The position numbers were made by a program, and so were the translations under genes. A DNA stretch of 64,000 nt, taken from contig CM049317.1 of NCBI GenBank assembly GCA_026874595.1, positions 50,616,401-50,680,400 on the forward strand, in the 5' to 3' direction. The notes beneath the pieces were generated by a model. It was not told the DNA's origin, did no database searches, and worked only from the letters and a program-made list of their open reading frames with translations. Below, piece after piece: positions 25,906 to 34,445 of the stretch. This DNA is from Sipunculus nudus. Lineage: Eukaryota > Annelida > Sipuncula > Golfingiida > Sipunculidae. The first letter of the stretch is position 1. Each line of letters opens with the position of its first letter.

Positions 25906-27598
25906 GAAAACTGAACTTATAATTTAGTCATCGAAATTTCATTCCATTAGCTATTCACATTGGTTTAGCAAAGTACGAATAAAGAAATATTTTTTATTAT
26001 TTTCTTAATTTTACCCTGCAATTTCAGATTTTACTTCAAAATTCTCAATAATGTATCGACTCTGTGAGACACACACATTCATATTCATAACCAGTCTGAA
26101 CAATGAATCACTGCACTGACCATGCTGATGACAGAATATATTTAAAATTAATAATTAATTTTTAGCTTTGTTTGAATGAAAACACGATGGAACCAGGGTT
26201 TGGAAAATGCCTTAATTTTCTAGATTTTGCCATGCCAGTGGAATTTTCTGGTATAACCTGGCATAATCTCAGCTTTTGTTTTAAGTTTGTATATAAAAGT
26301 CAAAATACTTTCTTATCATCTCAGTTTCATAGTGTGAATTGCCCTGGCCCTTCAAAGTTTGAGATCAAAGGACCTTTAATTTGAACACTACTCTTACAAA
26401 CCATGGGCTGTATACCCCACGAATCCCTTCTAAGTTTGATGTCAAAAGACCTCTGGGACTGCCTACCACCCTGACAACAGAGACTGTTATAAACAGTATT
26501 AAACCCCCCATGTCTGGTGGTTGTGTGTTGAGAACACAGGAAAAAGTTGTGCCTTGTGTCAAATAGCTAGGAGACTGTTGAAGAAGGCTGCAAGTTCAGC
26601 CTCCCTTTAAAGGGTATTTTCTAAATTCAGATACCTGCATCAAAGCTACAGAACATATCAGACATCCAAAAAGGCAGACAAGATGGTTACCTGTTACTGA
26701 TTCCTTTGAGGCAGTCATGAGACTGGTAAAGCTCCTTTTTTAAAATGAGATATTCTGGACTTCAAATTTGGTAGCATTAGTAAGGAATATAAGCAACTGA
26801 TGTATTTTTTTCGCAGTTGATAACTGGGTTTTCTTTTGTGTGTTACCAAATTTAATATTCAATACATAAAATTTTTATATACATTTAAGATATACGGTAT
26901 TATTTTTATGCAAGGCACAATATGTGCTCTATGTGTTTGTCACAAATAAAACTCAGTAACTCACTTGTTTCTTTTTTAAGGGGGGACCAACCATCACAAT
27001 TTTATAGATTTTGCCAGAAAATTCCAGAAAATGCCATTTTCATAGCTTTTCCATGCCGGAAAATTCCGGAATATTCCAGGTGAGAAAATGCCGCCCAACC
27101 CTGGATGGAACACTTTATTGCATTACATACTGTGGTCCCTGCATGACCAGAAAATATTTTCTCGACAGCTAAATACAAAATCAACAAATGTCCTAATTAT
27201 GCTGATGAACGGAAGCCACATGATGCAACTCACGAAGCCTATCCGATCTCAACTCCGTTCGGTGGCATCGACATAAAGCACAAGCCTATCTCAGTATATA
27301 GTCACTAAATTCTCAAATATGACGCGTTTATTGTTGAAATAGCCTTCTTGACATTATTGTGCTGATAATTAACGGATCAAATGCCAAAAAGACGGTATTT
27401 TAAGCTTCGTTTTACAAACGCAAGTTACCCGAATCGGTAGTGAACGCGCATTAAAAGAAAGCCCAAAGCTGAACGACAGAAGAGCTGTTACTTACCGAAG
27501 TCTATAAACTGTTTTATCGACAACGGGGAGGGATGAAACTGTGAGTAGTAGTCAAGTAGGCGGGCGGCCTTCTGGAAATTCGCTCTGAAGAGTCTCAT
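1722..27598 (-). CDS. PDK: Pyruvate dehydrogenase kinase, mitochondrial (gene span, 3' part outside window)
   Basis: This kinase phosphorylates and switches off the E1-alpha subunit of the mitochondrial pyruvate dehydrogenase complex, so it gates entry of pyruvate into the TCA cycle. Seven exons were assembled by hand: 27496-27598, 23123-23264, 11416-11487, 3978-4041, 2775-2898, 2208-2294 and 1722-1799. They give 670 nt, or 223 codons plus one base. Family signatures are [14 protein letters not shown] (residues 23-35), [16 protein letters not shown] (52-67), IRNRH (114-118) and TMAQG (124-128). QYFLDRF (148-154), [10 protein letters not shown] (160-169), HIGCIDP (182-188) and the [13 protein letters not shown] block (199-211) complete the N-terminal BCDHK-type domain. 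The N terminus is basic, with R3, R6, K10 and R13, as expected for mitochondrial import. PDKs are usually about 400 residues, so the GHKL ATPase half is missing here, to the left of position 1. BCKDK is the nearest alternative, but the SPSPLS and LPVRLAN motifs point to PDK. Paralogue number cannot be decided. Confidence 0.96.
1800..2207 (-). other. PDK intron 6
   Basis: 408 bp. Holds part of a short diverged repeat (about 1935-2020) resembling 11600-11660. No other feature seen. Confidence 0.7.
2208..2294 (-). CDS. PDK: PDK exon 6
   Basis: Codes for Thr169 to the first base of Asp198: [20 protein letters not shown], then YCDILDIAQ. The HIGxIDP motif is standard for PDKs, followed by the family's D(P)xC segment. 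Acceptor TTGCAG, donor GTCAGA (a weaker donor), 87 nt. Confidence 0.95.
2295..2774 (-). other. PDK intron 5
   Basis: 480 bp of AT-rich intron. Contains CTCF-consensus matches CCAGTAGGTGGC (2429-2440) and, beside the donor of exon 5, CAGTAGGGGGCG (2755-2766). Confidence 0.7.
2775..2898 (-). CDS. PDK: PDK exon 5
   Basis: Codes for Gly128 to the first base of Thr169: GVVEMKENF, then [20 protein letters not shown] and QH. This is the most conserved part of the N-terminal domain. Acceptor ATTTCAG, donor GTGAGT, 124 nt. The intron just past the donor carries a CTCF-like CAGTAGGGGGCG. Confidence 0.97.
2899..3977 (-). other. PDK intron 4
   Basis: 1.08 kb; AT-rich, nothing recognised. Confidence 0.7.
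3978..4041 (-). CDS. PDK: PDK exon 4
   Basis: Codes for Ser106 to Gln127 ([20 protein letters not shown]). His118 in IRNRH aligns with the conserved histidine of the RNRH motif (His115 in human PDK2 numbering, from memory). Acceptor TTTCAG, donor GTAACT, 64 nt, ending in phase 0. Confidence 0.96.
4042..11415 (-). other. PDK intron 3
   Basis: 7.4 kb. Contains the mollusc-type repeat at 6228-7690 and a CTCF-consensus match CCAGCAGGTGGCAG at 5596-5609. The rest is AT-rich and unexplained. A 122-codon open frame at 4563-4931 (minus) has no recognisable family. Confidence 0.65.
6228..7690 (+). mobile_element. Dispersed mollusc-type repeat with GTCC run and internal duplication
   Basis: Starts with TTTTTAGCTCAGCTGAC and a mirrored GAGCTA, followed by a GTCCGTCCGTCTGTCC run (about 6280-6322). 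The body is duplicated with an offset of about 680 bp: ACTGCCTAATATCAAAA occurs at 6495 and 7176, and TTTGACCATGGCAC at 6821 and 7501. The two halves have diverged by many substitutions. No transposase frame. The family assignment rests on recall of similar sequences in mollusc genomes. Confidence 0.55.
11416..11487 (-). CDS. PDK: PDK exon 3
   Basis: Codes for the end of Trp82 through part of Ser106 ([20 protein letters not shown]), matching the WYxQSFxEIL helix of PDKs. Acceptor TTTCAG, donor GTGAGC, 72 nt. The loop after EIL is variable between PDK paralogues, so this exon says little about which one it is. Confidence 0.95.
11638..11815. repeat. Inverted repeat, ~32-bp arms
   Basis: The core arm GTGAATTGAGCATTCC (11650-11665) is perfectly mirrored by GGAATGCTCAATTCAC (11786-11801). 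Flanking bases extend the match to about 32 bp with a few mismatches. Related sequence occurs near 1940-2010. Probably a MITE remnant. Confidence 0.5.
12016..12606. mobile_element. Candidate non-autonomous DNA transposon (14-bp TIRs)
   Basis: AATTGACCTATCCA (12016-12029) is matched by its exact inverse TGGATAGGTCAATT (12593-12606), bounding 591 bp. Inside are a CRE palindrome TGACGTCA (12143-12150), a second CRE-like ATGACGTCGT and a perfect 20-bp palindrome. The target duplication is unclear. Confidence 0.4.
12440..12459. repeat. Perfect 20-bp palindrome
   Basis: TTTGACAGAGCTCTGTCAAA is fully self-complementary, with no loop. Confidence 0.7.
15655..15832 (+). repeat. R2 repeat copy (GGAGGTGTGGC / ATTGGC module)
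   Basis: Contains ACATCTTGGCAAG, GGAGGTGTGGC (15723-15733) and GATTGGCTGGCC (ATTGGC at 15750-15755), in the same order and spacing as the copies at 29.3 and 32.3 kb. Confidence 0.5.
17512..17624. mobile_element. Foldback hairpin element
   Basis: Two nested perfect inverted repeats. The outer pair is TAGTCCAGAACTGGACTGTT (17512-17531) with its inverse at 17605-17624. The inner pair is ATAATCTGATAGTCTATG (17545-17562) with its inverse at 17575-17592. The loop is 12 nt. The 113-bp unit would fold into an almost complete hairpin. The outer arm is itself palindromic (CCAGAACTGG). Confidence 0.7.
20561..20595. repeat. (TA)n microsatellite
   Basis: About 17 TA units after a short GT run. Confidence 0.95.
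20881..20905. repeat. C25 homopolymer
   Basis: Twenty-five consecutive C. Length is unreliable in assemblies. Confidence 0.9.
21222..21440 (+). mobile_element. R1 dispersed repeat, copy 1
   Basis: Starts with a GCCTCCACAAGGAGGC hairpin and ends GGAGGCTTGCATTTATTAG then AATGCAG. The centre has GGATTCAGCACAAGATC, a decayed form of the GGATCCGGCACATGATCC seen in the other copies. Shorter than the copies on the right. Tail followed by ATTTCTAG. Confidence 0.65.
23123..23264 (-). CDS. PDK: PDK exon 2
   Basis: Codes for residues 35-82, including [19 protein letters not shown] and the INLLPEQLL stretch. Preceded by acceptor TGTCAG and followed by donor GTAAGT. The 142-nt length keeps the frame with both neighbours; Trp82 is split TG|G across the next intron. 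Confidence 0.96.
25862..25902. repeat. (TA)n microsatellite
   Basis: About 20 TA units. Confidence 0.95.
26194..27103. mobile_element. hAT-type non-autonomous transposon with perfect 8-bp target duplication
   Basis: The 910-bp element starts CAGGGTTTGG and ends CCCAACCCTG, the CAGGGnTG-type terminus of hAT elements. It is flanked on both sides by GATGGAAC (26186-26193 and 27104-27111), an exact 8-bp duplication. Subterminal AAAATGCC, GGAATTTTC and TTTTGCCATGCC words recur in inverted order at the other end. No transposase is encoded. It lies inside PDK intron 1. Confidence 0.85.
27496..27598 (-). CDS. PDK: PDK exon 1 (start codon)
   Basis: Codes for residues 1-34 plus the first base of Gly35: mitochondrial leader and the [10 protein letters not shown] helix. 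The start is secure. The ATG at 27598-27596 has A at -3, and an in-frame TGA lies only 9 nt upstream. Ends with donor GTAAGT; the intron is phase 1. Confidence 0.96.
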
Positions 27599-27880
27599 CT
27601 TGTTTCAGTCGTCCCTTACTGTAGTAAAATTCGTAAATTCTGGTTCTTTTCATTCGTGTCCTTGTGTGTTCCTCGCCGAGACCGCTGCAAGTGACGTCAT
27701 GGAAAAGCCCCGATTCTTTAGACCTTCACATTGACCCCGCAGAGATAATGTCACGAGGGCGGGGTCAATATTCTGCTTGTTGATTGGTTAATCGAAACCC
27801 CGCCTCGCAGCATTCACTCCCACACCTCCCTCCTGTATGAATAAGTCACGATTCGGGCAAAAAACGAACCATGTGAACCC
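27599..27880 (-). promoter_or_regulatory. PDK 5' UTR and proximal promoter
   Basis: A GC-richer island directly above the start codon. It holds a full CRE palindrome TGACGTCA (27692-27699), a GC box GGGCGGGG (27757-27764) and a CCAAT box read as ATTGG on the plus strand (27783-27787). No TATA box is evident near these sites. The transcription start cannot be placed; it probably lies between 27600 and 27750. No divergent gene was seen to the right. Confidence 0.6.
27730..27769. promoter_or_regulatory. 11-bp inverted repeat in PDK promoter
   Basis: ATTGACCCCGC (27730-27740) is repeated exactly as its inverse GCGGGGTCAAT (27759-27769) after an 18-bp spacer. Each arm contains a GGGTCA-type nuclear-receptor half-site. 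It may be a paired transcription-factor site; that reading is inference. Confidence 0.45.
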
Positions 27881-28562
27881 TGCCTCTCAGCTGAGACATA
27901 AATAAATTACACAGTCAATCACAGTGTCATTCTCCATAAGCATTGACCAGCCTAGTTTTACCAACATTATTTCTCTTGGTCAGCACATATATTCCTTTCA
28001 TATTGCACACCAAATTCCATTTTCCGATATTGCACTACCAATCTTGTTATCTATATTACCAGTAATTAACATAATTTCCTGTCTTAAATGATCAGGTCAG
28101 TTTGGATTCCTTGACCTTTGGTAATGGAAAATTTTCAAGTCATTTTGAAAAGGATGTCACGCAGGTAAAGAAATTCGTCCATACTGAAGTGTATTCTACC
28201 AGGGATCGATTCTGCAGAAACAACCAGTAGATAATACAGGCCGGCAAACATATAAATTCATTCTGTAATTTATGTTGGTGCCCCGATTACAGACTGCATG
28301 CCGTCTTCTTTGCTTATCGATTAATTACGTAACGGAAAATCCCCAGGATTCAGCATGCTGATATATCGATTTTTCATACTCGATCAAAACTATACCCTCG
28401 AATCAACAACAGAAGGTCTTTACTTTGAGTTTAATTTTTTGGATAAACTGTTATAAACCAAAGCTTGCATGAAACATGCACGATTAAATTTAGTATAAAT
28501 GAGATCGCAGTTGCGGCAAATGATTTTCATTGAGCAACGGAAAACGTCCCGTGTATTCAGTA

Positions 28563-28575
28563 CCGCCCCCTGTCG
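28563..28575 (-). promoter_or_regulatory. CTCF-like motif 1
   Basis: Minus strand reads CGACAGGGGGCGG. It sits in a short block, ending GCGTACTTG, that is repeated 226 bp further on. Confidence 0.35.
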
Positions 28576-28788
28576 GTATCTAAGCGTACTTGTAAAAAAA
28601 AAAAACATTAAATTTTGGCCACAGCCTTCTTGTCATACAAATTAAAATTTTGGATATCTTGAAACGTTATTTAGTAAGGGTTAGATTTGATGTCTCCGAG
28701 TCAGTACAGAATAATTGCGCATATTTTACCTTTGTGGAAGCAGGGGTTGAACATTAGAATATGAATGGATGCAAACTTGTATTCATTA

Positions 28789-28801
28789 CCGCCCCCTGTC
28801 G
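28789..28801 (-). promoter_or_regulatory. CTCF-like motif 2
   Basis: Same CGACAGGGGGCGG word, same orientation, again flanked by TTCA(G/T)TACC on one side and CGTACTTG on the other. Confidence 0.35.
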
Positions 28802-29284
28802 ATGGATTCGCGTACTTGAAAGAACAAGAAATTAATAATTATAGTTGCATATAGAATATCAGAAATATTTGCATATCGTTTGAAGATATTCGGCAAATGT
28901 GAGATTAATATCACCTGTGAAGACTTGATCACCTAATAAAATGTGTGATAAACGAAAATACTTCGTGTGAAAGTATATTTAGCAACTTAAGAAAATCCAA
29001 TCTGCTGCTTAAATTGTTTATATATAGGTTTTAATTTCATCTATGCATGTGTTTGTGTGTTTTCGTGTCATAAACACAGGAGGTATCTCTCTCTCTTCAC
29101 ACACACATACTCACATATATATCTGTTTATGTCACGCATGTTTATGTGTGAACATATAACTAACTTACTTCGGAAAAATAACTGATATGTTTACACTGAC
29201 AAGCATATGAATAAAAACAATAACATCACTTAAATAAAATATATCTAGGAGCGTCAAATAAGCAGATATTTGTTTTCTCAGTTT

Positions 29285-29470
29285 GCTTATTACACCGGTT
29301 GTTGGCATCTTGGCAGAGAGCCTGTCCACGTCAACAAACAGATGTTCATCGAAAATAAACAAGGAGGCGTGGCAAAATTCTGAGTCCTGATTGGCTGGAT
29401 GTTCTGTTGGTGTGGGTGTGTTTCTTATTCGCTTTCTGATTGGTCAGCAAAACGTCACGTCACCGTCTGG
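29285..29470 (+). repeat. R2 repeat copy
   Basis: Has GGCATCTTGGCAGA, GGAGGCGTGGC (29362-29372) and CTGATTGGCTGG (ATTGGC at 29390-29395), then a second TGATTGG and CACGTCACCG. Confidence 0.55.
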
Positions 29471-30439
29471 TAACCAGGACAAGGTAACTGAACTTGTAAA
29501 AAGGTCACATAAACTGATACACGTATAAACCTGCGGATAAAAATTAACCGTCACATGCGTCTTAATGTAAACATAAAGCAATGACCCCCTTCCATTCCCC
29601 CTTCACGTGCTGCTCAGATACTGAAATTAGGATTTGACAAAGCTTTTATATATTTATATAAACCTCGTTGATTAAACATCATTTCGGGGGTTACTTAATT
29701 ATTTGGCCTCGCGTGGACATTGTTAAAGCCACTTTGACCTTTTCACCTACTGAATGTCAGTTCATTGGTGAGTTCAGCTGGCCATGCAGAAATTAAAGAT
29801 CTCGAACCACTATTCGCATAACCGCTTCTGTTCAATTTTAACATACTTATACATGTAGATTAATGTGTGTGTGTTTAATGAATTTACTTGTGAATTATAA
29901 AAAGTTGAGTTTATCAGTTATCTCCGAAAATGAGATTAGGGGGGGGGGGGGGGCTATATTTTTTATTATTATACATGTTTATGTTTTACCGGTGTGTGCA
30001 TGTTAGTTTGTTTACCCCACCGTGACGTCTGTTAATGTAGGCCTATTACCCGTCTGTGTAAATTTTCATTGAGATAGTAGACAATGTAAAGTACCTATTT
30101 TTTATCATATCAAGACTATGCATGATAAGACCTGATCTTAAATAGTCTGATAACATCACTGTAGCAATCAGCATATCTCAGGAGATCATGTATTTTCTAA
30201 GGTAAGTAGGTAACAGAAGGAATTTCATGTTGATCAAACAATGCTAAATATATTTTATTCCTCCAATGTTGTAAGATGAATATTCTCGAGTGTTGCAGTT
30301 TTTATTATTATTCTTGGGTTTAAAGGACCGACTGTGATGGATTTTAATCACATTAATGGAAAGAACTGCTGAAGGAATAATGGGTTCTTAATTCATCTAA
30401 AATTGTTATATGATTTGCATAACAATTAAGATATGTATG
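29471..30439. other. No gene seen
   Basis: AT-rich noncoding DNA with a G15 run at 29939-29953. Confidence 0.6.
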
Positions 30440-30725
30440 ACAAGAGGGTATGATTTCATCCTAGTTCGTGTATGTGTTTGTTTCTATATGTATGTGTGGG
30501 TGTGTGTTTGTTCATTACATAGCTCACGCGATTATGAACGGAAGGGCATTTGGGGAATGAAGACACGATTGATTTTGTTTTGGATCCGGCACATGATCAG
30601 GATTCAGAAACGTCATAAAGGAATTAATATTCACAAATGTACTGTCACTTTTGCACGAATGAAACCGGGAATATGGACTGAAGAAATGAATGACAGAGGC
30701 TTGCATTCATTAGAATGCAGATAAC
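30440..30725 (+). mobile_element. R1 dispersed repeat, copy 2
   Basis: Contains GTTCATTACATAGCTCACGC, GATCCGGCACATGATCAGG, GGAATTAATATTCACAAATG and the tail GAGGCTTGCATTCATTAG then AATGCAG. Confidence 0.7.
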
Positions 30726-31255
30726 TATATATAGTTATTTTGTGTAACACTTTTAACATTTTACCTTTTAAATTGTATAATATCTAGTCATAACTTATAT
30801 CATGTCATTATAAAGTATCCAGTTTTTTTAATCATTAACCCTCATTTGATGTCATACTGATAACAACAATTACCTGTATAATTATTCTATCTATGAGCGC
30901 TCATAAAAAAATCATTTTGTCTTACCCGTGTTTTTGTTTTTGTCTTAAATCCATGTATGTTTATTTATGTTTCCGATCGTGTTGCTCGTGTATTTGTTGG
31001 CTGCTGTATTAGTGTCTGAAAGGTCACCCCAGAAAAATACGACAAGATCAAATACCTCGGAGAGAACACCATGGACATTTGGAAATTCAAGTTAGAAAAT
31101 AATATACGTGATGCGCTATGTATTGACCTGCTTTATGTTATAGTACAGTGACCCTGTAATAAAGGTAACATAAGTCTATGTGTCTTAAAAAATAGAATAA
31201 CAGTGTTTATATGTGGCCTTTCAACATGTTCCAAATATGGTTAGGTTATGGGTCG

Positions 31256-31258
<3 letters not shown>
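30726..31258. other. No gene seen
   Basis: AT-rich, unstructured. Confidence 0.6.
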
Positions 31259-31303
<45 letters not shown>

Positions 31304-31331
31304 CTATATATATTCTTATATATATTCATAC

Positions 31332-31378
<47 letters not shown>

Positions 31379-31497
31379 TATATTAAGTGGAAATATGTGA
31401 AGTTGTTGAGAACTGGAGGACTGCCCACGTTCCAATCTTTGCCGCTGGTATACTTAAAAATATTTAGTGTTCCCAAGCAGAACCCATGCAGAAACAA

Positions 31498-31555
<58 letters not shown>
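31259..31555. repeat. (TA)n / TA-CA compound microsatellites
   Basis: Three long TA tracts (about 31259-31301, 31330-31385 and 31500-31552) separated by about 110 bp of unique sequence. Confidence 0.95.
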
Positions 31556-31564
<9 letters not shown>

Positions 31565-32061
31565 CAAGAATTCACGTCCACCAGTGGCATCGTGAAACTT
31601 GATATAGCATAGTTATATATATGAAGACCATATTAGGCCTATATCTCCTAGTCCTAGCTATATACATCTGCCAGAAACAAATAAACTATATAATAATGCA
31701 AAATTATCAATTAAAGGTAAGGGCGTATACATTAAGAGTACCATGGGGAAGTATACCATTTTGGTATTAAATTACTTTCATACGTGAAACCACCGATCTA
31801 TCTATCTGTCTATATCTGCGGCTCTCTCTCTCTCCGACTTTCTCTTTCTGTCTCTCCCTCGCTCTGTGTGTGATACATATGTGTGTGTGTTGAAAAGCTA
31901 TAGAACTTTAGGTAAAATACTGTTGTCAGACAGCCTGAACTTGGTTCCGGCTGAATTTTGGAAGCTAAACGTGCTTAACATACTCGTTCGACAATGTGGA
32001 CACAAGTCAAGAATCAGTTCTATATTCTGACTCGAGTCCTACATGATTCGGAGAGAGAGAG

Positions 32062-32064
<3 letters not shown>
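31556..32064. other. No gene seen
   Basis: Short CT/TC-rich and GT-rich stretches at 31800-31890; otherwise nothing. Confidence 0.6.

Positions 32065-32090
<26 letters not shown>
32065..32090. repeat. G26 homopolymer after (GA)n
   Basis: A GA run merges into 26 G. Confidence 0.9.
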
Positions 32091-32092
<2 letters not shown>

Positions 32093-32261
32093 AAAGACTC
32101 CTAATATATGAGACAAGGCGGTATCAAATGCATGCAGCTAAATACCAGTCTAAGAATAAATATATCTGATGAAGCAACCTTTCAACAGAAGTATACTCGA
32201 CGGTAAAATAAGCTTCAATATATTTTGTTTTTCAAGTGCGCATAGACTAGACATATTTCAC

Positions 32262-32425
32262 AAGTTGATGTTACATCTTGGCGGACAGCCCACTCTGTGT
32301 TATACAACAGGTGTCCGAGAACAAACACGGAGGTGTGGCAGCGTTCTGTCATCTGATTGGCTGAATATAATGGTGTGTTTGTTTGTGGTGTCCTGATTTG
32401 CTAATGTCAGGGTATTGTCTGCTGA
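32262..32425 (+). repeat. R2 repeat copy
   Basis: ACATCTTGGCGGACAGCC, CAGGTGTCCGAGAACAAA, GGAGGTGTGGC (32329-32339) and CTGATTGGCTG (ATTGGC at 32356-32361). Confidence 0.6.
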
Positions 32426-32452
32426 AGTTCGGGGCCAAGGTGAAACAAGGCC

Positions 32453-32454
<2 letters not shown>

Positions 32455-32509
<55 letters not shown>
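32455..32509. repeat. (GA)n microsatellite
   Basis: About 27 GA units. Confidence 0.95.
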
Positions 32510-32511
<2 letters not shown>

Positions 32512-32638
32512 TTTAATATTATGCTTCAATGAATTATAATGTTCGAGTTACTTAATTTCTGTATTCGCCAGGAGTTGCCAGAAGGCTATATATGGGTTCA
32601 TTCCCCTTTCCTGTGTGTGTTTGTGGGTGTGTATGTAC

Positions 32639-33593
32639 TAGGGCTGTATCAATATATCGATACGAATCGATACACGACGTCGATACGATAATCGAAATGC
32701 GTTGCATGCTGTATTGGTCGTATCGATATATTGCTTATGCATAGGGATATAACTCTAACTTTAAATATAACCATGACGATAAATAAATCTAAATGCATTA
32801 ATTGTATATTTGTTGCGTTGGTTTTTAAGACTTGTTATTAAATGTATATACGCATGCACGTCAGTACTTTCATGACCAGCAGGCGCATGTGAGCGATAAC
32901 AGGGGAATATTTTTTTTTTACAATTCAATATAATACAAAAATTTTATTTTATGTCGGTTTTTACAGACAAAGACATCATTAACCATAGGCTATTATGACC
33001 GACCACACTCTACGTCATACAACATTAATTAAGATTAAATAATTAAAGATATTAAAAATAATAATAAAAATACTTTAACTTACATAAAAATAAGTGTCAC
33101 AAAATCTTTACGCAGCAAGTCATAGGGTACTCGGATCTCCCGCGTTGGACACCAGATGGCAAATAAATGGTTAAAGCCTGGGGACAAATCCTGTACAAAC
33201 AGGAGAGTGACTAATGGAATTCATATTCACAGAAATATACAAAACTGTGTATTTACATGACATAAGAAACACGTTATATGATCTTCCCGAACAAACGCAA
33301 TAAAAAAGTGTTTGTGCTTGGGGAGGGTCAAAGAAGATCCAGATTTTTTGTAAAAAAAAATCAACTGGTCTGTTGATTTATTTAATATAAAGCTTAAGCT
33401 GCTTAAGTAAATAGCATACTAAATATGTTGTATGTTAAATTAAAAATATATATATATATAAAAAAGAGACAGAGCTTTTATTTAAAAATGGTATACAAAG
33501 AAAAATGAACGTATCGGCAATATGTATGGGTATCGAAGTAATTGTATCGCAATACGTATTGTACCGGAAGAGGCGGACCGATACCCTGCCCTA
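32639..33593. mobile_element. hAT-type non-autonomous transposon (TAGGGC ends)
   Basis: A 955-bp element starting TAGGGCTGTATC and ending GATACCCTGCCCTA, with TATCGATA-rich subterminal regions at both ends (TATCAATATATCGATACG on the left; TATCGAAG, TATCGCAATACG and CCGATACC on the right). Flanks GTATGTAC (32631-32638) and ATATGTAC (33594-33601) match at 7 of 8 positions, as expected for a hAT duplication. No transposase frame. Confidence 0.7.
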
Positions 33594-33601
33594 ATATGTA
33601 C

Positions 33602-33870
33602 ATGCATGTATTTTCATAACACAACTGACGTATTCATGAACGTAATCCGATGAAATTTTCAAGGAATATCAGCAATGGGCCTTTGAAGAATCAATTACGT
33701 GTAGATTTTGGTGTGGGCCCGGCTCATGATCCGGATCCAGGAAGGACTTCCAGGAATATTCGCAAATGTGCAGCCACATATGCTTGATTGAACATGGGGA
33801 ATATAGCCCGAATAATGAATGCAAACACCTGTTGGGGATCATGTGCACCATTGAACCTGGGATATGGACC
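33602..33870 (+). mobile_element. R1 dispersed repeat, copy 3 (3' end lost)
   Basis: Contains ATGAAATTTTCAAGGAATAT, GGCCCGGCTCATGATCCGG, TATTCGCAAATGTG and GAATATAGCCCG, but lacks the GAGGCTTGCATT tail. It abuts the hAT element's target duplication. Confidence 0.6.
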
Positions 33871-34168
33871 AATAAGTGAATTAATTAATGAAAACCCAGA
33901 TTGCGGAGTAGTTTATTAATTGTTCACTTGAAATACGGTATGCGCGCGTGTTAATCGGTTGCACAGGTTAATTATACATTATGAAGTCCCATGACCATTG
34001 TATACCTTTATCCAGGGTTATTAAGGACGGTATAACGTCCGAATCTCATATACATCTTATACATACAATAAGGATTAATGAAGGGGTGTGCTGATTGCAA
34101 TTGATTTATTCATGCTAAGTAAGCTTTATTCATCTCTGAGGGATTGGCAAACTTACAACCCTTAGGGC

Positions 34169-34445
34169 TTGGACGTAGCCTAGTTGTTAAGGCGTTGGAT
34201 TTCGGAGCTGAAGTTCGCCGATTTGAACCCCGCCGGTGTCTCAGTGGCATATATAGGCCCAATGGTGTAATCTCTGTCCTATAACGACAGGTAATGACCT
34301 TTGGATTATCCTAAACCCCGTGCATGTTAAAAGCTGAAATCGAGAAGGCTCAATAATGTCATATATAATTCTTATCGTATGGATACCTTCATCCTCATTT
34401 AATATGACAGTGCCACCAAGTGGCCATGGACCTATCCTTTATATA
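34169..34445 (+). mobile_element. tRNA-derived SINE, copy 1
   Basis: The head resembles a tRNA: A-box-like TAGCCTAGTTGTTAAGGCG (34177-34195), an anticodon-arm-like GGATTTCGGAGC and B-box-like GATTTGAACCCC. The tail TTTGGATTATCCTAAACCCC, then TATGGATACCTTCATCCTCA and GACAGTGCCACCAAGTGGCC, is shared with 53.1-53.4 kb. A functional tRNA gene is unlikely because the B box is degenerate and a SINE tail follows. Confidence 0.65.

Larger units (their letters stand above)
23265..27495 (-). other. PDK intron 1
   Basis: 4.2 kb. Contains a (TA)n tract (25862-25902) and the hAT-type element at 26194-27103. The rest, including a 108-codon open frame at 23474-23800 (plus), is unrecognised. Confidence 0.7.
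27881..29284. other. Upstream region of PDK, no gene seen
   Basis: Noncoding. Contains the two CTCF-like repeats at 28563 and 28789 and short GT/CA runs near 29045-29120. Possible distal regulatory DNA for PDK. Confidence 0.5.

Noticed and set aside
31211-31612. Open frames of 114-133 codons rich in Ile-Tyr
   Set aside because: They are (TA)n microsatellites read as codons.
34169-34240. Functional tRNA gene
   Set aside because: A and B boxes are only approximate, and the sequence continues into a SINE tail shared with 53.1 kb.
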